Positions 27,665-40,200 of a DNA stretch of 64,000 nt are shown one piece after another. A program made the position numbers and the translations under genes. Position 1 is the first letter of the stretch, and each line of letters opens with the position of its first letter. The stretch is from Temnothorax longispinosus (lineage: Eukaryota; Arthropoda; Insecta; Hymenoptera; Formicidae): the NCBI RefSeq assembly GCF_030848805.1, contig NC_092364.1, forward strand, positions 2,108,001-2,172,000. Reading direction: 5' to 3'. The notes beneath the pieces were generated by a model. The model saw nothing but the letters and a program-made list of their open reading frames with translations. It searched no databases and was not told where the DNA came from.

Positions 27665-29120
27665 ATCCCAGCGGCAGGAACCCCAGCGCGAGGAGAGAGT
27701 ACCGGTACTTCATATTCTCCGTAATCTCGATAATTTTTACCAGCGTAATTAACGAGGCAGAGCTTGCAACTGTGATATACATAAACAACCAATTCATCTT
27801 CACCTCTCCCTCTCCCCCGAGACGATCCATCCGTCGAATTTTAAGAGGTTCCCGAAATTCGATCCGCGCACAAGACCGAGGACCAAGAGATTTGAACGTA
27901 CAAATTTTGGACCAGCGTTTTTTTTGTCATTTGTTACCACGACATATCACCGTACGTATTTATTGCGGACCCCGAAAGACCCCGACAATATATCTTTCTT
28001 AAATTACAAAATAAGAAAAATTCGGATAAGGATTTAATTTGTAAAATACGAAAAAGATATATGTACTTTCTATTTTGAAGAAAGACAAAAATTGATGTTA
28101 CTTTACGTTTAGAGCCCTCGATTTCTCATTAGCAATGCTAAGTATTTAGACTAGCATTGGAGCAATGAAATAATAATTCGCAAATGCAATTTTAGCTGCT
28201 GTCTCCGTATTTAAAATGACATGGATATATATTCAAGCTTTAAAAAAAAAAAGAGAGAGAAACAAGGAGGAAAGTGCAGCTAGAACGAACAGATCTATTT
28301 AAGGATTGTCCAAACAATTCCGCTGTATGTATACTCTTTTGAAACATCGGAGGAACTTCTTAAAACTTCCCGACTTGAAATGTAACGATCGATGTGTGCC
28401 CGATAATGTAACTCCCATCTTCTGACACGTACTTAAAGGAAATGTAAAGAGTAAAAACAGAGGCAGCGAAACACGAGTGTGTGCGTAGTATTTAAGGATA
28501 GTTAGTTCTCTTAATGTAAGAATGCGGCAGAGGCAGTTATGGGTGATCTGTAATAAGCGTAAAAGTGGTGCGTACGGTGTGCGCACCGGTTAGTATTAGC
28601 TAGTCAACGACGCTAACACGTACACTCGTGAGACCCGATCGATTTTCTTACTGGCGAAATTTGATATCGTATTCTTTGTAAACAAACTCGAAAGTAAAAT
28701 ATTTTTTAACTACTTTTACTACCAGTTCGCGAAAATTCACAGCCTTAAGGCTTTTTATCTGAGAAACATGTACGATACATGTAAGGAACTTACTGGATTA
28801 CGTCGTTTAAGTGTGACGCATTGCATTTTCCGCTATACACTCTAACTTAAGCTATGTTGACGTTTACCGAAATCCTGTTGTTCCTACCGTTTTTCGAGGT
28901 ATCTCGTTAGTATTATAGATATCGTCACTCGCGACATCGATAACGGTTCACATATTCTCATCTAATCTTCACTTTCTACTATGGTAATAATAATAATTAT
29001 TATTCCTTTTAATATTAACTGCAACGCTATATATATTAGCTTTAAATGTATCATACTCGAGACCTACGTTATGTAAGAGCAGTATACTCGAATAAAAGTC
29101 TCATTTAGACGTTGTGCCTG
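27665..29120 (+). other. Probable 3' UTR of the 26.57-kb gene
   Basis: After the TAA at 27662-27664 no further coding exon is seen. An AATAAA at 29091-29096 followed by a GT-rich stretch is the best polyadenylation signal before the convergent ECHS1 gene. A long 3' UTR of about 1.4 kb is therefore likely, but no earlier cleavage site can be excluded. Confidence 0.4.
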
Positions 29121-29443
29121 TTCTTGCATTTAGACGTTACGCCAATCATTGCATCGTTTCTTGCAAAAGATTTATTGCAGCATATATATGTATATGTCGT
29201 AACAAATATAACAGGTAATATCTCATGTCTAACTCCTTAACTGACGAACAGACTCTCTCCTTTTTTTTAGAAAGAGAGAGAGAATCAAACAGCAGTTGAT
29301 AGATTTATCAGTCAGTTAAAAGCGAAAGGCAAGATATGTTGTAGATACATTCTTATTACAAAAAAGTATAAAAATAATTTTAAAAATATTCATTAACACT
29401 TCGCGTCTCTTCTCTTAATCTTACGGATAGAGATAACTGAAAT

Positions 29444-32400
29444 CTATTCATTTGTGTATTTTGGTGGGCGCTTCTCCAGGAAAGCCGTCATTCCTTCCTT
29501 TCTATCCGCCTGAAAAAAAAAATTAAATTTTAACTTATAAATAAATCCATTCTTTTCACTGATTATTTAGAATATTTAGATTACTAATAATCACAAACGG
29601 ATTTCTCACCAGAGAGAAAGTGCTGTGGAACATTCTCTTTTCAAACAGAAGTCCCTGTTGCAATGTAGTTTCATATGCTAAAATTAACGAATTGAAATTA
29701 GATACGTCGCGTACCAGTTTGGATTACATCAAATTACTTAAGCAATCCCTTAAATATTATTTTTACCGGCATTAACAGCTTCTTTGGCTATCGTGACAAC
29801 CAATGGTGAGTGAGATGCAATCTTTTCGCCCAATTTCACGGCTTCTTCGACGACTTTATCAGTTGGAAAGATTTTGCTGACCAAACCTATATAGATAAGA
29901 TTTAAAAAAAAACTTAGTATTTAAAAAAATTAAAATATTCAAGCTTCAGTAAATTAAGATCAAAGGAGATAAAATGAACCGAACTAGTTCTTGTGCTTGT
30001 TATGTATTATCTAAAATTTAGATGATTTAGATTCAAAATTTATATTAAAAAAATGATATATATATATATATATAGATTTTAAATAAATACCAAATTACCA
30101 CTATTTATTATCATACACTGAAGATGATCTTATATAGGTTGAAACATATAACATATTATTTTTTTTATATTTATTTAAATGATAATACATAAGAAGTACT
30201 AAGAACTAGCTCGATTTATGGGATGAAAAATATGAGTAGAATACAATATTAAGATTAAAATTGATTAAGATTAAAAAAATGCAAAAACAAAACAATCAGT
30301 ATATAAAATGAAAAATGTGTATAAAATATGTATGTGTACAAGTAACTTCTTAAGTTCCTTCTGGTTGCAATCAAGCGTTATCTTTAACTTACCGCTCTTT
30401 TCTGCTTCCTCCGCGGAGATCATATTGCCGGTGAGTACCATTTCCATAGCCTTACTTTTGCCGATAATTCTGGGCAGCCGTTGGGTGCCGCCTGCGCCGG
30501 GAATCGTACCGATAGCGATTTCGGGTTGACCAAACTTGGCATTCTCGCCGGCGTAAATAATATCACACATCATTGCGAGCTCGTTCCCTCCACCTAACTA
30601 TACGAAACGAAAATGCATGCTATCGATTCACTGCATTTCTTCTTTGGCAAATACTTTTCCAAAGGTACTCCGTTACTTACAGCGTAACCGTTTACAGCAG
30701 CAATTAGGGGTTTCCTGCTTTTGGCAACTCCGTTCCAGTGAGCTATAAAGTTTTGCCTCAGGTTCGATGCGAATGAATTATCCTTCATTTCCTTGATGTC
30801 CGCACCTGAGAATAATTAGATACATCTCTCTATACGTCTCTATATTATAATAAAGATGCCAATAATATTATCCGTTTAATTTCCCGATATGTGTATTGTT
30901 AGAAAATAATATTACTGTAGTGAAATAAAGTTGGCGAATAGTCTTACCAGCAGCGAATGCCTTTTCGTTTCCGGTAATGACGACAGCAGCGATGGACGAA
31001 TCTGAGTTTAAATGATCCAGAGCATGATTCACTTCGGTCATCAATTGATTGCACAGAGCATTTAGGGCCTTTGGCCTGTTCAAGGTGACAATGCCCACAT
31101 TCTTCTTTTCACCCGCAGTCTCCACCTTAATGAACTCGTAATTGCTAGTTTGGCCTGTATCAAATCAGATTAGAACAGACTTTTTTTATTAAAAAAGCTA
31201 AAGAAATAAAAATTATATTACTTATATCTATTTAGGTTTTTATTAAAAAATAAATAATGATTAGCAAGATAACATTTTCGATCGTAATAAAATTTCAAGT
31301 ATTCGGGTAATAACGAAATTTTTACTATATATGTATTATATATAATTTTTATTATAAAAAGTCTAATTTTTAACCGAAATGCGATTATTAGAGTTGTAAT
31401 ATAACAGGCTGGCTTCCCATATGATTTGTATATTTCTTGCGGATAATTAATGCGTAACTAGAAAAAGATATCATTGATAATTATTTTTAAATAATGCATT
31501 CCGAAACAAAAAAAAATGAAATACTGTTTTTTTGGTATGTATATTATCTGTAGCACCCATACCCACATAAGACGTCCAGAACATATCCCGAAGATATCCT
31601 CTATCTCCTAAATATATCTTATAGTATAGATAGAATTAATATTAATGATCGACGTTCGATGTTTTGGAAAAATATAAGTTATTATTTATCAGGCATTTAA
31701 CAATTGCAGTTTTGTCATAATCAATATCTTCTTTTTATATTATGTAATCGAGAACGATCATCATCGTCAAGAAGATAACGGCAGGAATGCGTGCATTGAG
31801 CTACGAATAACAAGGTTTGTACCATGTATAGGGTGTCTCAGAGAGAGCGGGAGATCTTTTAACTTCTTGTCTAGTTTAAAGCATGATTTTGTTTTTAACA
31901 TTTCAAAATTTTTAGCGAATTATTTTACGCAAACTGCGTAAAGAATTATATATAATTTAATTGCCTTCAAGGATTTGCATAAATTTTATAGACATTCTGA
32001 CTGAAAAGTAGTTTTGCGCGCTCGAGATCAGATGTGCGTTCGAAGGAAAATAATGGAATGACATGTTTGCTGTGCTGAACGTTGCTACAGGCATAAATCG
32101 CCCTTATCATATACGAGATATCGTTCTATTTCTATTTCAAAATCTATACAAGATTATACAAATATAGATATAATTTATATTCTCTTTTTCCTTGAGATAC
32201 ATAAATATGTGCTCGGTATGACATGTGGAATTTTAACTCAGAGAGTACGAGTAAAGCGATAATCATTTCGTGACGTAGGCACTTGTTATCAACACCGCGC
32301 ATATGTATTTTATTACGGCAATTGACTAAATCGTTCTCTTAAAACCGCACAATGTTGCAATTGTTGCAAATTAAAAATTATATGCACGATGTGACAAAAA

Positions 32401-32732
32401 GAAATAATCATAATTCATAAGAAATCTATTTTGTATTCTATATTGATTGAGATTAATATGCAGTACGCAAACAAATTCCTTTTATGCATCAGGCTCGAAA
32501 ACAAGTTTTCCGACAGCGTAATGTAACGGTTATAGCGGGTGTACCATATGAAAACAATGTCGCGGTCAGCTGACCGGCCGGTGATGTTCGACGCGAATGG
32601 AGAAGGGATCGCAGATGAATTCGGATACTTACAGGAATAACACCTGATAGCGGGCGCGACGAATTGCTGCGGTTTTCGAGCGGCGTGCGACACGCGCGAG
32701 AATAAAATTTGCGACACACGGCTGGCAGACAT
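29444..32732 (-). CDS. ECHS1: Enoyl-CoA hydratase, mitochondrial (short-chain crotonase)
   Basis: It hydrates short-chain 2-enoyl-CoA in mitochondrial fatty-acid and branched-chain amino-acid oxidation. Seven exons on the minus strand (32732-32633, 31154-30948, 30805-30681, 30597-30393, 29886-29767, 29677-29610, 29509-29444) splice in phase to 296 residues, close to the usual 290. The N-terminus is Arg/Ser-rich without acidic residues, as in a mitochondrial presequence. Conserved crotonase blocks are visible: TLNRPKALNALC, FAAGADIKEM (oxyanion region), AAVNGYALGGGNELAMMCD and PEIAIGTIPGAGGTQRLPR. The last two carry the two catalytic glutamates known in the family. The C-terminus has DRKEGMTAFLEKR. 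An AATAAA on the minus strand lies at 29176-29171. The first intron is 1.5 kb. It is divergent from the ZP gene starting at 33768. No defect is seen. Confidence 0.96.
31820..31900. repeat. Possible repeat fragment with AGGGTGTC end, in ECHS1 intron 1
   Basis: A GTATAGGGTGTCTCAGAGA block resembles the termini of the element at 10499-10840. No opposite end was found nearby, so this is at best a fragment. Confidence 0.25.
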
Positions 32733-33767
32733 GTTTATCGTTCAGACGCCCGTAGATAAATGTGACTTGTGAAATGGAGCAAAATGGAGCTCGTGGCCTC
32801 GTGGCCGCTGATATCACACAATTCTACCAACTTCACAAAAACACAGTATTCTTCCTTCCGATATTCACTGCCTACTGAAAATTGCTATAGTGTACGTGAC
32901 ATAAACTACAGATTTTCAGTACTGGCAGTGATAGGGGCTAGAAATATTTGGATAATGCAACGTTTGAATTACTTGGGCTTTGGTATCCGAAGAATTGAAT
33001 CCGCGAATTCACATTCAAACCGCAATTAAAAGGACCACTTCGACCAAGCTCCGATTAATTTAATCGTTGATTATAGTCCACTGGAAATGACCAATCGCAT
33101 TTGTCAATCTGCTTAATGAGCAAATGCGATTGGTCATTTCCAATGGACTAATTTGGAGTTTGGTCGAAGTGGCCCTAAGAATTGAACAGAAAACTGATAG
33201 CGAAACATAATACGTTAATTTTTATTAAAATTATTTATATTTATGTATTTAGTTATTATAATATAGATTTTTATAAGAAAGATAAAAAATAAAACTTTAC
33301 ACTTCTCATTTATTGTAACTTATTCTTGAAAACAGAAGACCTGATAAATAAATAATTCCAAGTAATTCCGAGATTTTTTTATATAACTGCAGAAAAAAGC
33401 GGTCTTATTACTTTCTCGTAAATCGTAAATAATTTGCGTAAATTTAAAAAAAAAAGGTACCAGAGTCTGCAGCTCCGAGTCAACGAGTCGCGACAATAAT
33501 CGATGATCCGTGTAATGACCGTGACACGTAAATAAGAGAAAAAGGAGGAAAAGCGAAGAAGACGCTTGTTCGTTTTGTCACGCGGTGAAAGTATCCGATT
33601 CGGAATAACGCGAATTAACGTGGAGTGGGCAGGGTGGAGAGGGAAGAAAGTCACCCTGGAGACAGGTAAAACGGCGGCAGACGGGCACGTTGGCATTGAG
33701 CAAACCAGAGGTTTATCGTCTCGCCAGTTCACGGTCGTTCGTTCGCGCTTACCGTTTCTACGGGACC
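32733..33767. promoter_or_regulatory. Divergent intergenic region between ECHS1 and the ZP gene
   Basis: The 1.03 kb between two divergent start codons should hold both promoters. No TATA box was obvious. A foldback element at 33031-33176 sits inside it. The remainder has no supported coding exon. Confidence 0.45.
33031..33176. mobile_element. Short foldback MITE (146 bp)
   Basis: The left arm begins AGGACCACTTCGACCAA and the right arm ends TTGGTCGAAGTGGCCCT. The inner arms around AAATGACCAATCGCATTTG are exact complements, so nearly the whole element folds into one hairpin. The two arms stay highly complementary, suggesting a fairly young insertion. Target-site duplication is not clear. Confidence 0.7.
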
Positions 33768-35746
33768 ATGCGTTCAATTGCGCTCCTCGCGTTCCTGGCG
33801 AACGCCAAGCTGATGGGCAACGCAGGTGAGAGAAAAAACCGATGAGTTAGATCGCGATTTCGTACGGTGACCCGTTAGCCCGACGATAAGGGAGTTTTTG
33901 TCGAAAACGGGGCACACTGAAACATATAAAATAAAATTACTTTAAGTATTTATTTAAAGTGCTTAAATTTAAAAGCAAAAATTCAGAATGTTTTTATTTA
34001 AATTTTATTTTTATTCAAAATTAATTATTCCCAAGTTTCTACAAAATTAAAATAAATCGCCGTTGCATCTTCGTTTCCGACTTTTATTAAATTTTATAAA
34101 AAAAAAAAAAACCTGAAACTGATTGCGCGATTGCAGAAGAGATCTGGCAGCAGGATCTGTTCAAAGACATGCGGATAGGTGCGTCCACCGAGGGGTACGA
34201 TCGCGTGGGGCTGCGATGCGGCGCCGAAAGGATGACCGTCGAGCTTAAAACTACGGAGGACTTCTCGGGGGTGATCTACACGCGGGGTAGCTTCCATTCC
34301 CGAGAGCCGTCCTGCTTCCTCGATCCGGTTCGCGGTAGAAGTTTCACCATGAGCATCCCTCTACACAAATGTGACACTGAAAGGGTACGTAAATTATCGC
34401 GTTTATCCTATTAATGCTTTCTCTCAATTAAAAATGTCGTTATTATACAATATGAGCCTTATCAACAGAACGAGTCGTTAAGCGCTCGAAAAAGCGTGGA
34501 TCTCTTTCTCACAGAAAAACGTTCATTTTCTTTTACGTTACGTGTTCCGAAAGTAATAAAGCTTATAAACAATTTCTTATTTTCTAAACACTCGATCAAG
34601 TTCACTGTCATCAAGTGAATCACTGTGTATATTAGAAATGATATCTACGAATTATCCGTAGAAAGTGTAACTTATTCTATCACATTTTCGAATGTATATA
34701 TCTTGCGATTAATCTCTAAAATTTCCCTCTCACATTTTCATTCATTAATATAGATAAATAATGCAACAGGAAAGTCGGCATATGAATTATTTTTTCATAT
34801 GGAATTTTTAATTGTTTCTTGATGTTTTATCAGTTCCTTAATAATAGGCTACAATTACTTCCTGTCTCTACGAGAAATTATTCGCAAAATAGATTGGTAA
34901 ACTTTATTTACTTGCTGTGGTGTTTCAAGACCAAGTATTTACTGATTATTTATTGTATCGTTTAATATTTTTCTATCTTTTTTATTTCGGTGAAAGGACG
35001 GTGAAAAATACAGCAACGTCGTGGTGATTCAGCACGATGACGAGCTGTTAACACCCGGTGACGCCGCTTTTACGTTAGAATGCGACTTCTCGACGCCGCG
35101 TGTTCGCACGGTCACGGCGGATCTTAATGGGAGTGAAAAAAGGTAATTAGCTATTTCGTTATTAATTCAACTTACTTTCGATATGATTAACATGTACTTT
35201 CAATTATTCATAAGTTTAACGGAGATACAATCAATTCTTTCTACGGTGCGTGGAGTAAACTACGTAAAAAACATCGGCAATTATTATTTCAATGTGAAAA
35301 ATACTAGTAAATTAACAATATTTTATTTCAACCGCTTTGTTATTCTCTTCTCACGTGATTCTCTTGGACACGCTATTGTTTCTATTATAATGCTATGTAT
35401 ATTAATTAATTAAAGAATAAACTGCAAACTTATTCCTTCAAAATCGAATAATACAGTAGCACAATTCAATAACTTCAATATTAAATTAAAGTTAAAGTTT
35501 TCACAGAGAGAAATTAATATCAGGTTTATTAAGGAATATCTCCACGAGATACGACGGAAATTTTACAAAATGTTTCACGTGATAACGGTACTTTTGTTCA
35601 ACAGACCGACTAGATCCAGTATAGCTCTCATCGACGCCGATCCGGGAGGCGACAGAAGAAAAAGGTCGGCGTACGTGGAAAGCTACGGGGACGAGGTTGC
35701 TTTCGTGCCGAAGCAAGGATATCGTAAGACAAACGACGAATTGTGA
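33768..35746 (+). CDS. Short secreted protein with a ZP-N-like domain and furin-type site
   Basis: Four exons (33768-33825, 34137-34384, 34997-35142, 35605-35746) join in phase to 197 residues. The first 19 residues form a hydrophobic signal peptide (MRSIALLAFLANAKLMGNA). The mature part has four cysteines at 47, 79, 98 and 131, spaced as in the ZP-N half of zona pellucida domains. There is no ZP-C half and no membrane segment. A dibasic cluster, RRKR at 168-171, is a furin-type cleavage site, normally found after a full ZP domain. ZP proteins in insects generally act in the apical extracellular or cuticular matrix, so a secreted matrix or cuticle role is inferred. AATAAA lies at 35767-35772. 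Exon 1 of this gene is partly duplicated at 40867. The ZP assignment is by pattern, not search. Confidence 0.75.
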
Positions 35747-37644
35747 GATGCCAGTGTGTGCTAGCTAATAAAAAAAAAAAATTGTAGTAAACGTTGTCTT
35801 CATTTCCTTTCTTGAAAATATTCACGAAATTTTCGTCGGCCGATAATCACAAATCTTTCGCCGAAGAATTCTGTCGTTCTCGAATTGAAGTTGTAATTAA
35901 AAATTAAAGTTGTACTTTGAGTTTCTCGCTGGCACAGTCGGTGGTGTCGTCACAAATCTCCTTTTGACATTAGACACGTTCGGCAAATGCAGTTGCGGAG
36001 CAAAAGATGGGATTAATATGCTCAAGCTTCGTGATTGATTGAAAGAAAATCAATTAAATTCGTTTCCCGAAAATCGATCTCATCTAGTTTGCATCTGCCG
36101 AACGTGATCATTGTCGCACGATAAAAACATGTGTCCTACTTGATTTCAGAATGAGAGGAGCGCCGAGAGGGCACTTAATTAAAGTGCCGTTTAATTAAAT
36201 CTTATCAACGAACGCGGGCGTCGATTCTGGTGAACGCGCATTCTACGCTCGTGAATCTGTTGCTGTTGCTTGTTACTTAATTTTCGTTATCCGAATAAAT
36301 TATGTAATTCGTTCGAGCGGATTTCTTATTCCCTTTTTCTTTTTACGTGATCTTGATTTGCGTGCGGTTTAATTAATGTGCGTGATGCATGACTTGCGAC
36401 ACTTTTTACAATCCACTATTTTTATTCCAAAGATATGATATGTAACGCGATTCGTCGATAACCCCTTGTCCTTCCTAATGATATTGCATATGGAAATTTA
36501 CTTAAAGTTGTTTATCGACGATATTAACTCGTATACATAATCTTAGCTTTTATAACAGCTATTTCTGTTTTAAAGGCCCCACTGGGAAACAATCAGAAGC
36601 TAATTGTTATAAGGCGTAGTTTTTACGGTTTCTCCTAAAACACTATACAAATGGCCAGCGCAATTACAGAGATATGGTCCTCCGTTCGACACATGTTACA
36701 GGTCACCGTGATAACGATTTGAACAAATGAAGCGGCATCGCAGATAATTATGCAGAATCACGAACGTAATTGCATAATCTTACAGAAATACATTACGTAA
36801 ATATCTCGTAGATAAATCAAGTCTGCGTTATGATTAAACCGTTAGCATGGCATAGTCGACCATGCTGGAAACATTTTAAAGTCTTCTCTGTCATCATTTT
36901 ACTTCGTCTTCTGTCTCTCTTTATCTCGTTTTCTGGACGAGTGCATCGCAGCACTTCTCTCGTTGTGGCTCGTGAATAAGTTTAATGAACAGATAGAACC
37001 ATCTGGAAGCCTTTCTAGCAGTCAAGCATCGGTTAAATGACGCTTTTGTAGCAGCGAAGCACATTAATAATTAATAAAAATGTATTTCAAAATGCTAACA
37101 AAGCTAATTTTTTTTATACATTTGGAACAATCGAATTAAACTGTTTTAATTCCAAGTTAATTTCTTTTAACATAATAAAGATTAGATATTTCAATTAATT
37201 ATTAAATAATTTATATGGCAAGAAACTTTTATACTCATCCCTTTATATTTATTAAGAAAATTGTTAGGATACGTTATGTTATTTGCTATTAAGAATAAAA
37301 ATAAAAACGGTGAAGATATTTAGAGAATCAAGGAGGAATTTAGACAATCCTTATCGGCTAGGAACGATAATTCTGTTTAACAGAAATCCTTTTATAATTT
37401 ACATATATCGTTATATGCATATTGCCGACCAGCAATAATATGTTTTGAAAGATTAGAAAATGTATCTATTTCCTCTTTTCTATCTTATCTTTTATTTATT
37501 TCCAAACGTCACAGTAAGCAGCCCCCACTTCCGCTCGTCTCTACGTATATAAGAAGCTATTATCGAAGCATCGTTGGCCATAAACCGGTCTTTCGGTCGC
37601 AACAGCTATTTCGGTATAATCAAAGTATACAATTCGTAATAACA
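35747..37644. other. Intergenic region upstream of the first dehydrogenase
   Basis: No coding exon was found. From about 36387 onward it matches the sequence upstream of the second dehydrogenase copy (from about 41082). The part 35747-36386 has no counterpart in the second unit. Confidence 0.6.
37546..37553 (+). promoter_or_regulatory. TATA box of first dehydrogenase gene
   Basis: TATATAAG lies 99 bases upstream of the ATG at 37645, in a context conserved exactly in the duplicate (CTACGTATATAAGAAGCT). This implies a TATA promoter with a 5' leader of roughly 70 bases. Confidence 0.6.
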
Positions 37645-39710
37645 ATGGCAACTGTGAAGTTCAAAGGGATGTCTCCATACCTCAAGCCAAAGAGTTCACC
37701 ACCTGCGGAAGATTATATCTATAGCAAGTGAGTAATTCATTCTTGTACCATCGCGCGAAAGTATTATAAGTTCGCACTGATACATCATGAATACTCAATT
37801 ATATAAGATCCTTTCGACGAAAAAATCATTTATCTCCAAAGAACACGTTAACTTTCACGTTCCTAAAATTTTCTTGCTACAATTTGATTTGTAACTTCAA
37901 TTTAAAGCCGACACGACGAGCGAGATATGGATGTACGTTTGATAAAATTCTGGTCCTGAAATGGAAATTATCTATTAATCGTAATGAATTAATTTTATTC
38001 GTTTATCCCGTTTGATTCGCGATCTTGGCAATTGATCTTGTAAATTACTTTTACATACGTGAGCGCCACAATTAACGCGGTTTTCTACTTTCGCTTTTGA
38101 GGGCGGAAATATATTCGAGATATCTTTGAGTCTTGTTTCTGTTTCTGATATTCTTTTACTAAGAAAAACATCTTTCATAGATATATAGAAAACCTCACCC
38201 TGAAGACAGATAACCATCAGGAGGAACCGATAGTTAAATTGGCTCTGTTCGGTGTGGGTCGCGCTGGGACGATACATTTATCGAATATAACTTCTAATAA
38301 ACGTGTCCAGCTTTTATACATTGTTGATGATCTCGAGAGCAAGTGGAATAATTGGCGGAAGTACTGGCGTTTGGACAACGTTACCTTCCTAAATAGCAAG
38401 CAATCTGACAAGATATTCAAAGACCCCAAGTAAGTGGCTGTATGAAAATGAAAAAGCGTTGCCGCTATACGATAATCAGGCTAAAAGTTAAATAAATTTA
38501 AAAGTAGAGTTGAAGTTAAATTAAAATTAAGCATAATAAATTATGTGCTATAATATGGACTTATATGTATAATGTAATTTATGTATTATAGATTATATCA
38601 ATATAGATTACATTTATAACTAGATAATATAGATCTATATCTACAACGCAAATTCATATCTATATAAGCAAACATATAATTCTCGCTTTTCATGATTCGT
38701 AAAGCGTTGACGCGGTCGTCGTGGCGTCGCCGACTTACACGCACGAGGATATCGTTATTAAAGCTCTGGAAGCAAAGAAGGCGGTCTTCTGCGAGAAGCC
38801 CATAGCGGAGAATATCTCGGACACTGCCAAATGCTACGAAATAGCTAAGAAAGCTGGCAAGCCGTTGTTTTGTTCGTTCAACCGGCGATTCGATCCGGGC
38901 TACTCGAACGTGCGAGACCGTGTTCTCAACGGGGAGGTCGGACACGTCCATACAATTAAATCGGTCTCTCGTGACTCTCCCCTGCCCACTTTAGAGTACT
39001 TGAAAACGTCCGGCAAGATCTTCCACGACTGCCTGGTCCACGATATCGATATGGTTACTTGGGTTATCGGGGAATATCCAGACAAGGTGCGATTTTTACA
39101 TATTCACATATACAGCAACTTCGTGCGTGTCTATATGTAGCAGTTAATATCTTGGGAAAACGCGAATTTTTATCTTTCGTAATTATCTTGAAATATTTAA
39201 AAAATTGTACGAATCGTAGTTGACTGTCCAAAAAAATTATGGAAAATACAATTGCAGGTTGCGGTCCTGGCCGACGCGAATGTCCCGGAGATCAAGGCGA
39301 TCGAGGACTACGACACGGTTGCGGTGACCATGCACTTCCCGTCAGGGACCGTCGGCTTGATTGATTTGTCGCGCAACAGCTCGTACGGATACGATCAACG
39401 ACTGGAGGCCTTCGGTCCGAAGGGCATGGTGCAAGCCAACAACGAGCAACCGAACTCCGTTCAGCGGCAGTATGATCTGCAGGGGCCGACCACCGCCCCG
39501 ATCTGGTTCTCGTTTGCTAGCCGTTTCATGAACGGCTATCGAAGAGCGTTCGATCACTTCATCGATGTGGTGCACGGTAAGGCTGAGTCGCTGGTCAAGG
39601 CGAAGGAAATCCTGGCGGTGAGTAAGATCGCTACGGCCTGCGAGGAGTCCGTTAGCACGGGGAAAATCGTGAATCTCAAGTGGACGGACAACGAGTTGCC
39701 TGATAATTAA
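37645..39710 (+). CDS. Inositol 2-dehydrogenase-like oxidoreductase (Gfo/Idh/MocA family), copy A
   Basis: Predicted NAD-dependent oxidoreductase acting on an inositol or related sugar alcohol; the true substrate is unknown. Four exons (37645-37727, 38181-38429, 38705-39086, 39258-39710) splice in phase to 388 residues. The Rossmann motif GVGRAG is at 52-57. The family EKP motif is at 141-143, with its lysine near the nicotinamide. The active-site Asp/His pair is D219 and H223 in DCLVHDIDMV, spaced as in inositol dehydrogenases. NRRFDPGY before it is also typical of that group. About 45 extra N-terminal residues precede the Rossmann fold and show no clear targeting signal. AATAAA lies at 39782-39787. 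A tandem paralog begins at 42413. The family resemblance is to bacterial IolG/YrbE-type enzymes. Confidence 0.88.
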
Positions 39711-40119
39711 TGAGGAAACATGACTTCAACAAAAGTGTTATTGTCAGCAAAGATTTTTTGGTACCGTTTGTGTGAGTTACAAATAAAGCAAATTGCCTGA
39801 TTATCGCGTATAAAAAAACAGTAAGACTTATAAATAAATGTTATTACCGTCTTTAAATGAATACTTAAATGGTACTTTTCTAAATGAATATTATTCGTTT
39901 AAAATTTGTATGCGAATCTTTCTTTTATCCAAAATGATGTATCTGAAAGATAAAAATACAGATATGTAATAAATGTTATTAAATGTGATTTTTCTCTTCC
40001 TTTCTTTTGGATCTTTTCCTATAAGATCATAATTTATTACCCTCGTATTTTGTTTGTGTTATTATTTCTATCCTAGTAAAATAAAAAATTTTCCATTAAA
40101 AATTTTTTATATTATGTGC

Positions 40120-40200
40120 GGAATAGTAGAACTGAAATCAAACTGGAATTGTTTGTTTAATTGCTGCTCTAAAGCAACTGCTTTCCCATTGGGCTATTCC
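40120..40200 (-). other. tRNA-like 81-base fold, copy A
   Basis: On the minus strand GGAATAG at the 5' end pairs perfectly with CTATTCC at the 3' end, like a 7-bp acceptor stem. A block TAGCCCAATGGG resembles a tRNA A box. TTGCT/AGCAA forms a 5-bp stem with a 7-base loop whose central triplet would be AGA. No proper T arm forms, so this is not a functional tRNA. It could be a tRNA-derived SINE remnant or chance. The duplicate at 44819-44899 has a mutated stem. Confidence 0.25.

Noticed and set aside
30050..30075. TA run in ECHS1 intron
   Set aside because: Ordinary dinucleotide microsatellite with no sign of function.
31560..31640. Suspected transposon fragment in ECHS1 intron 1 (ACATATCCCGAAGATATCC region)
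   Set aside because: It looks repeat-like, but no termini, frame or second copy could be seen in the window.
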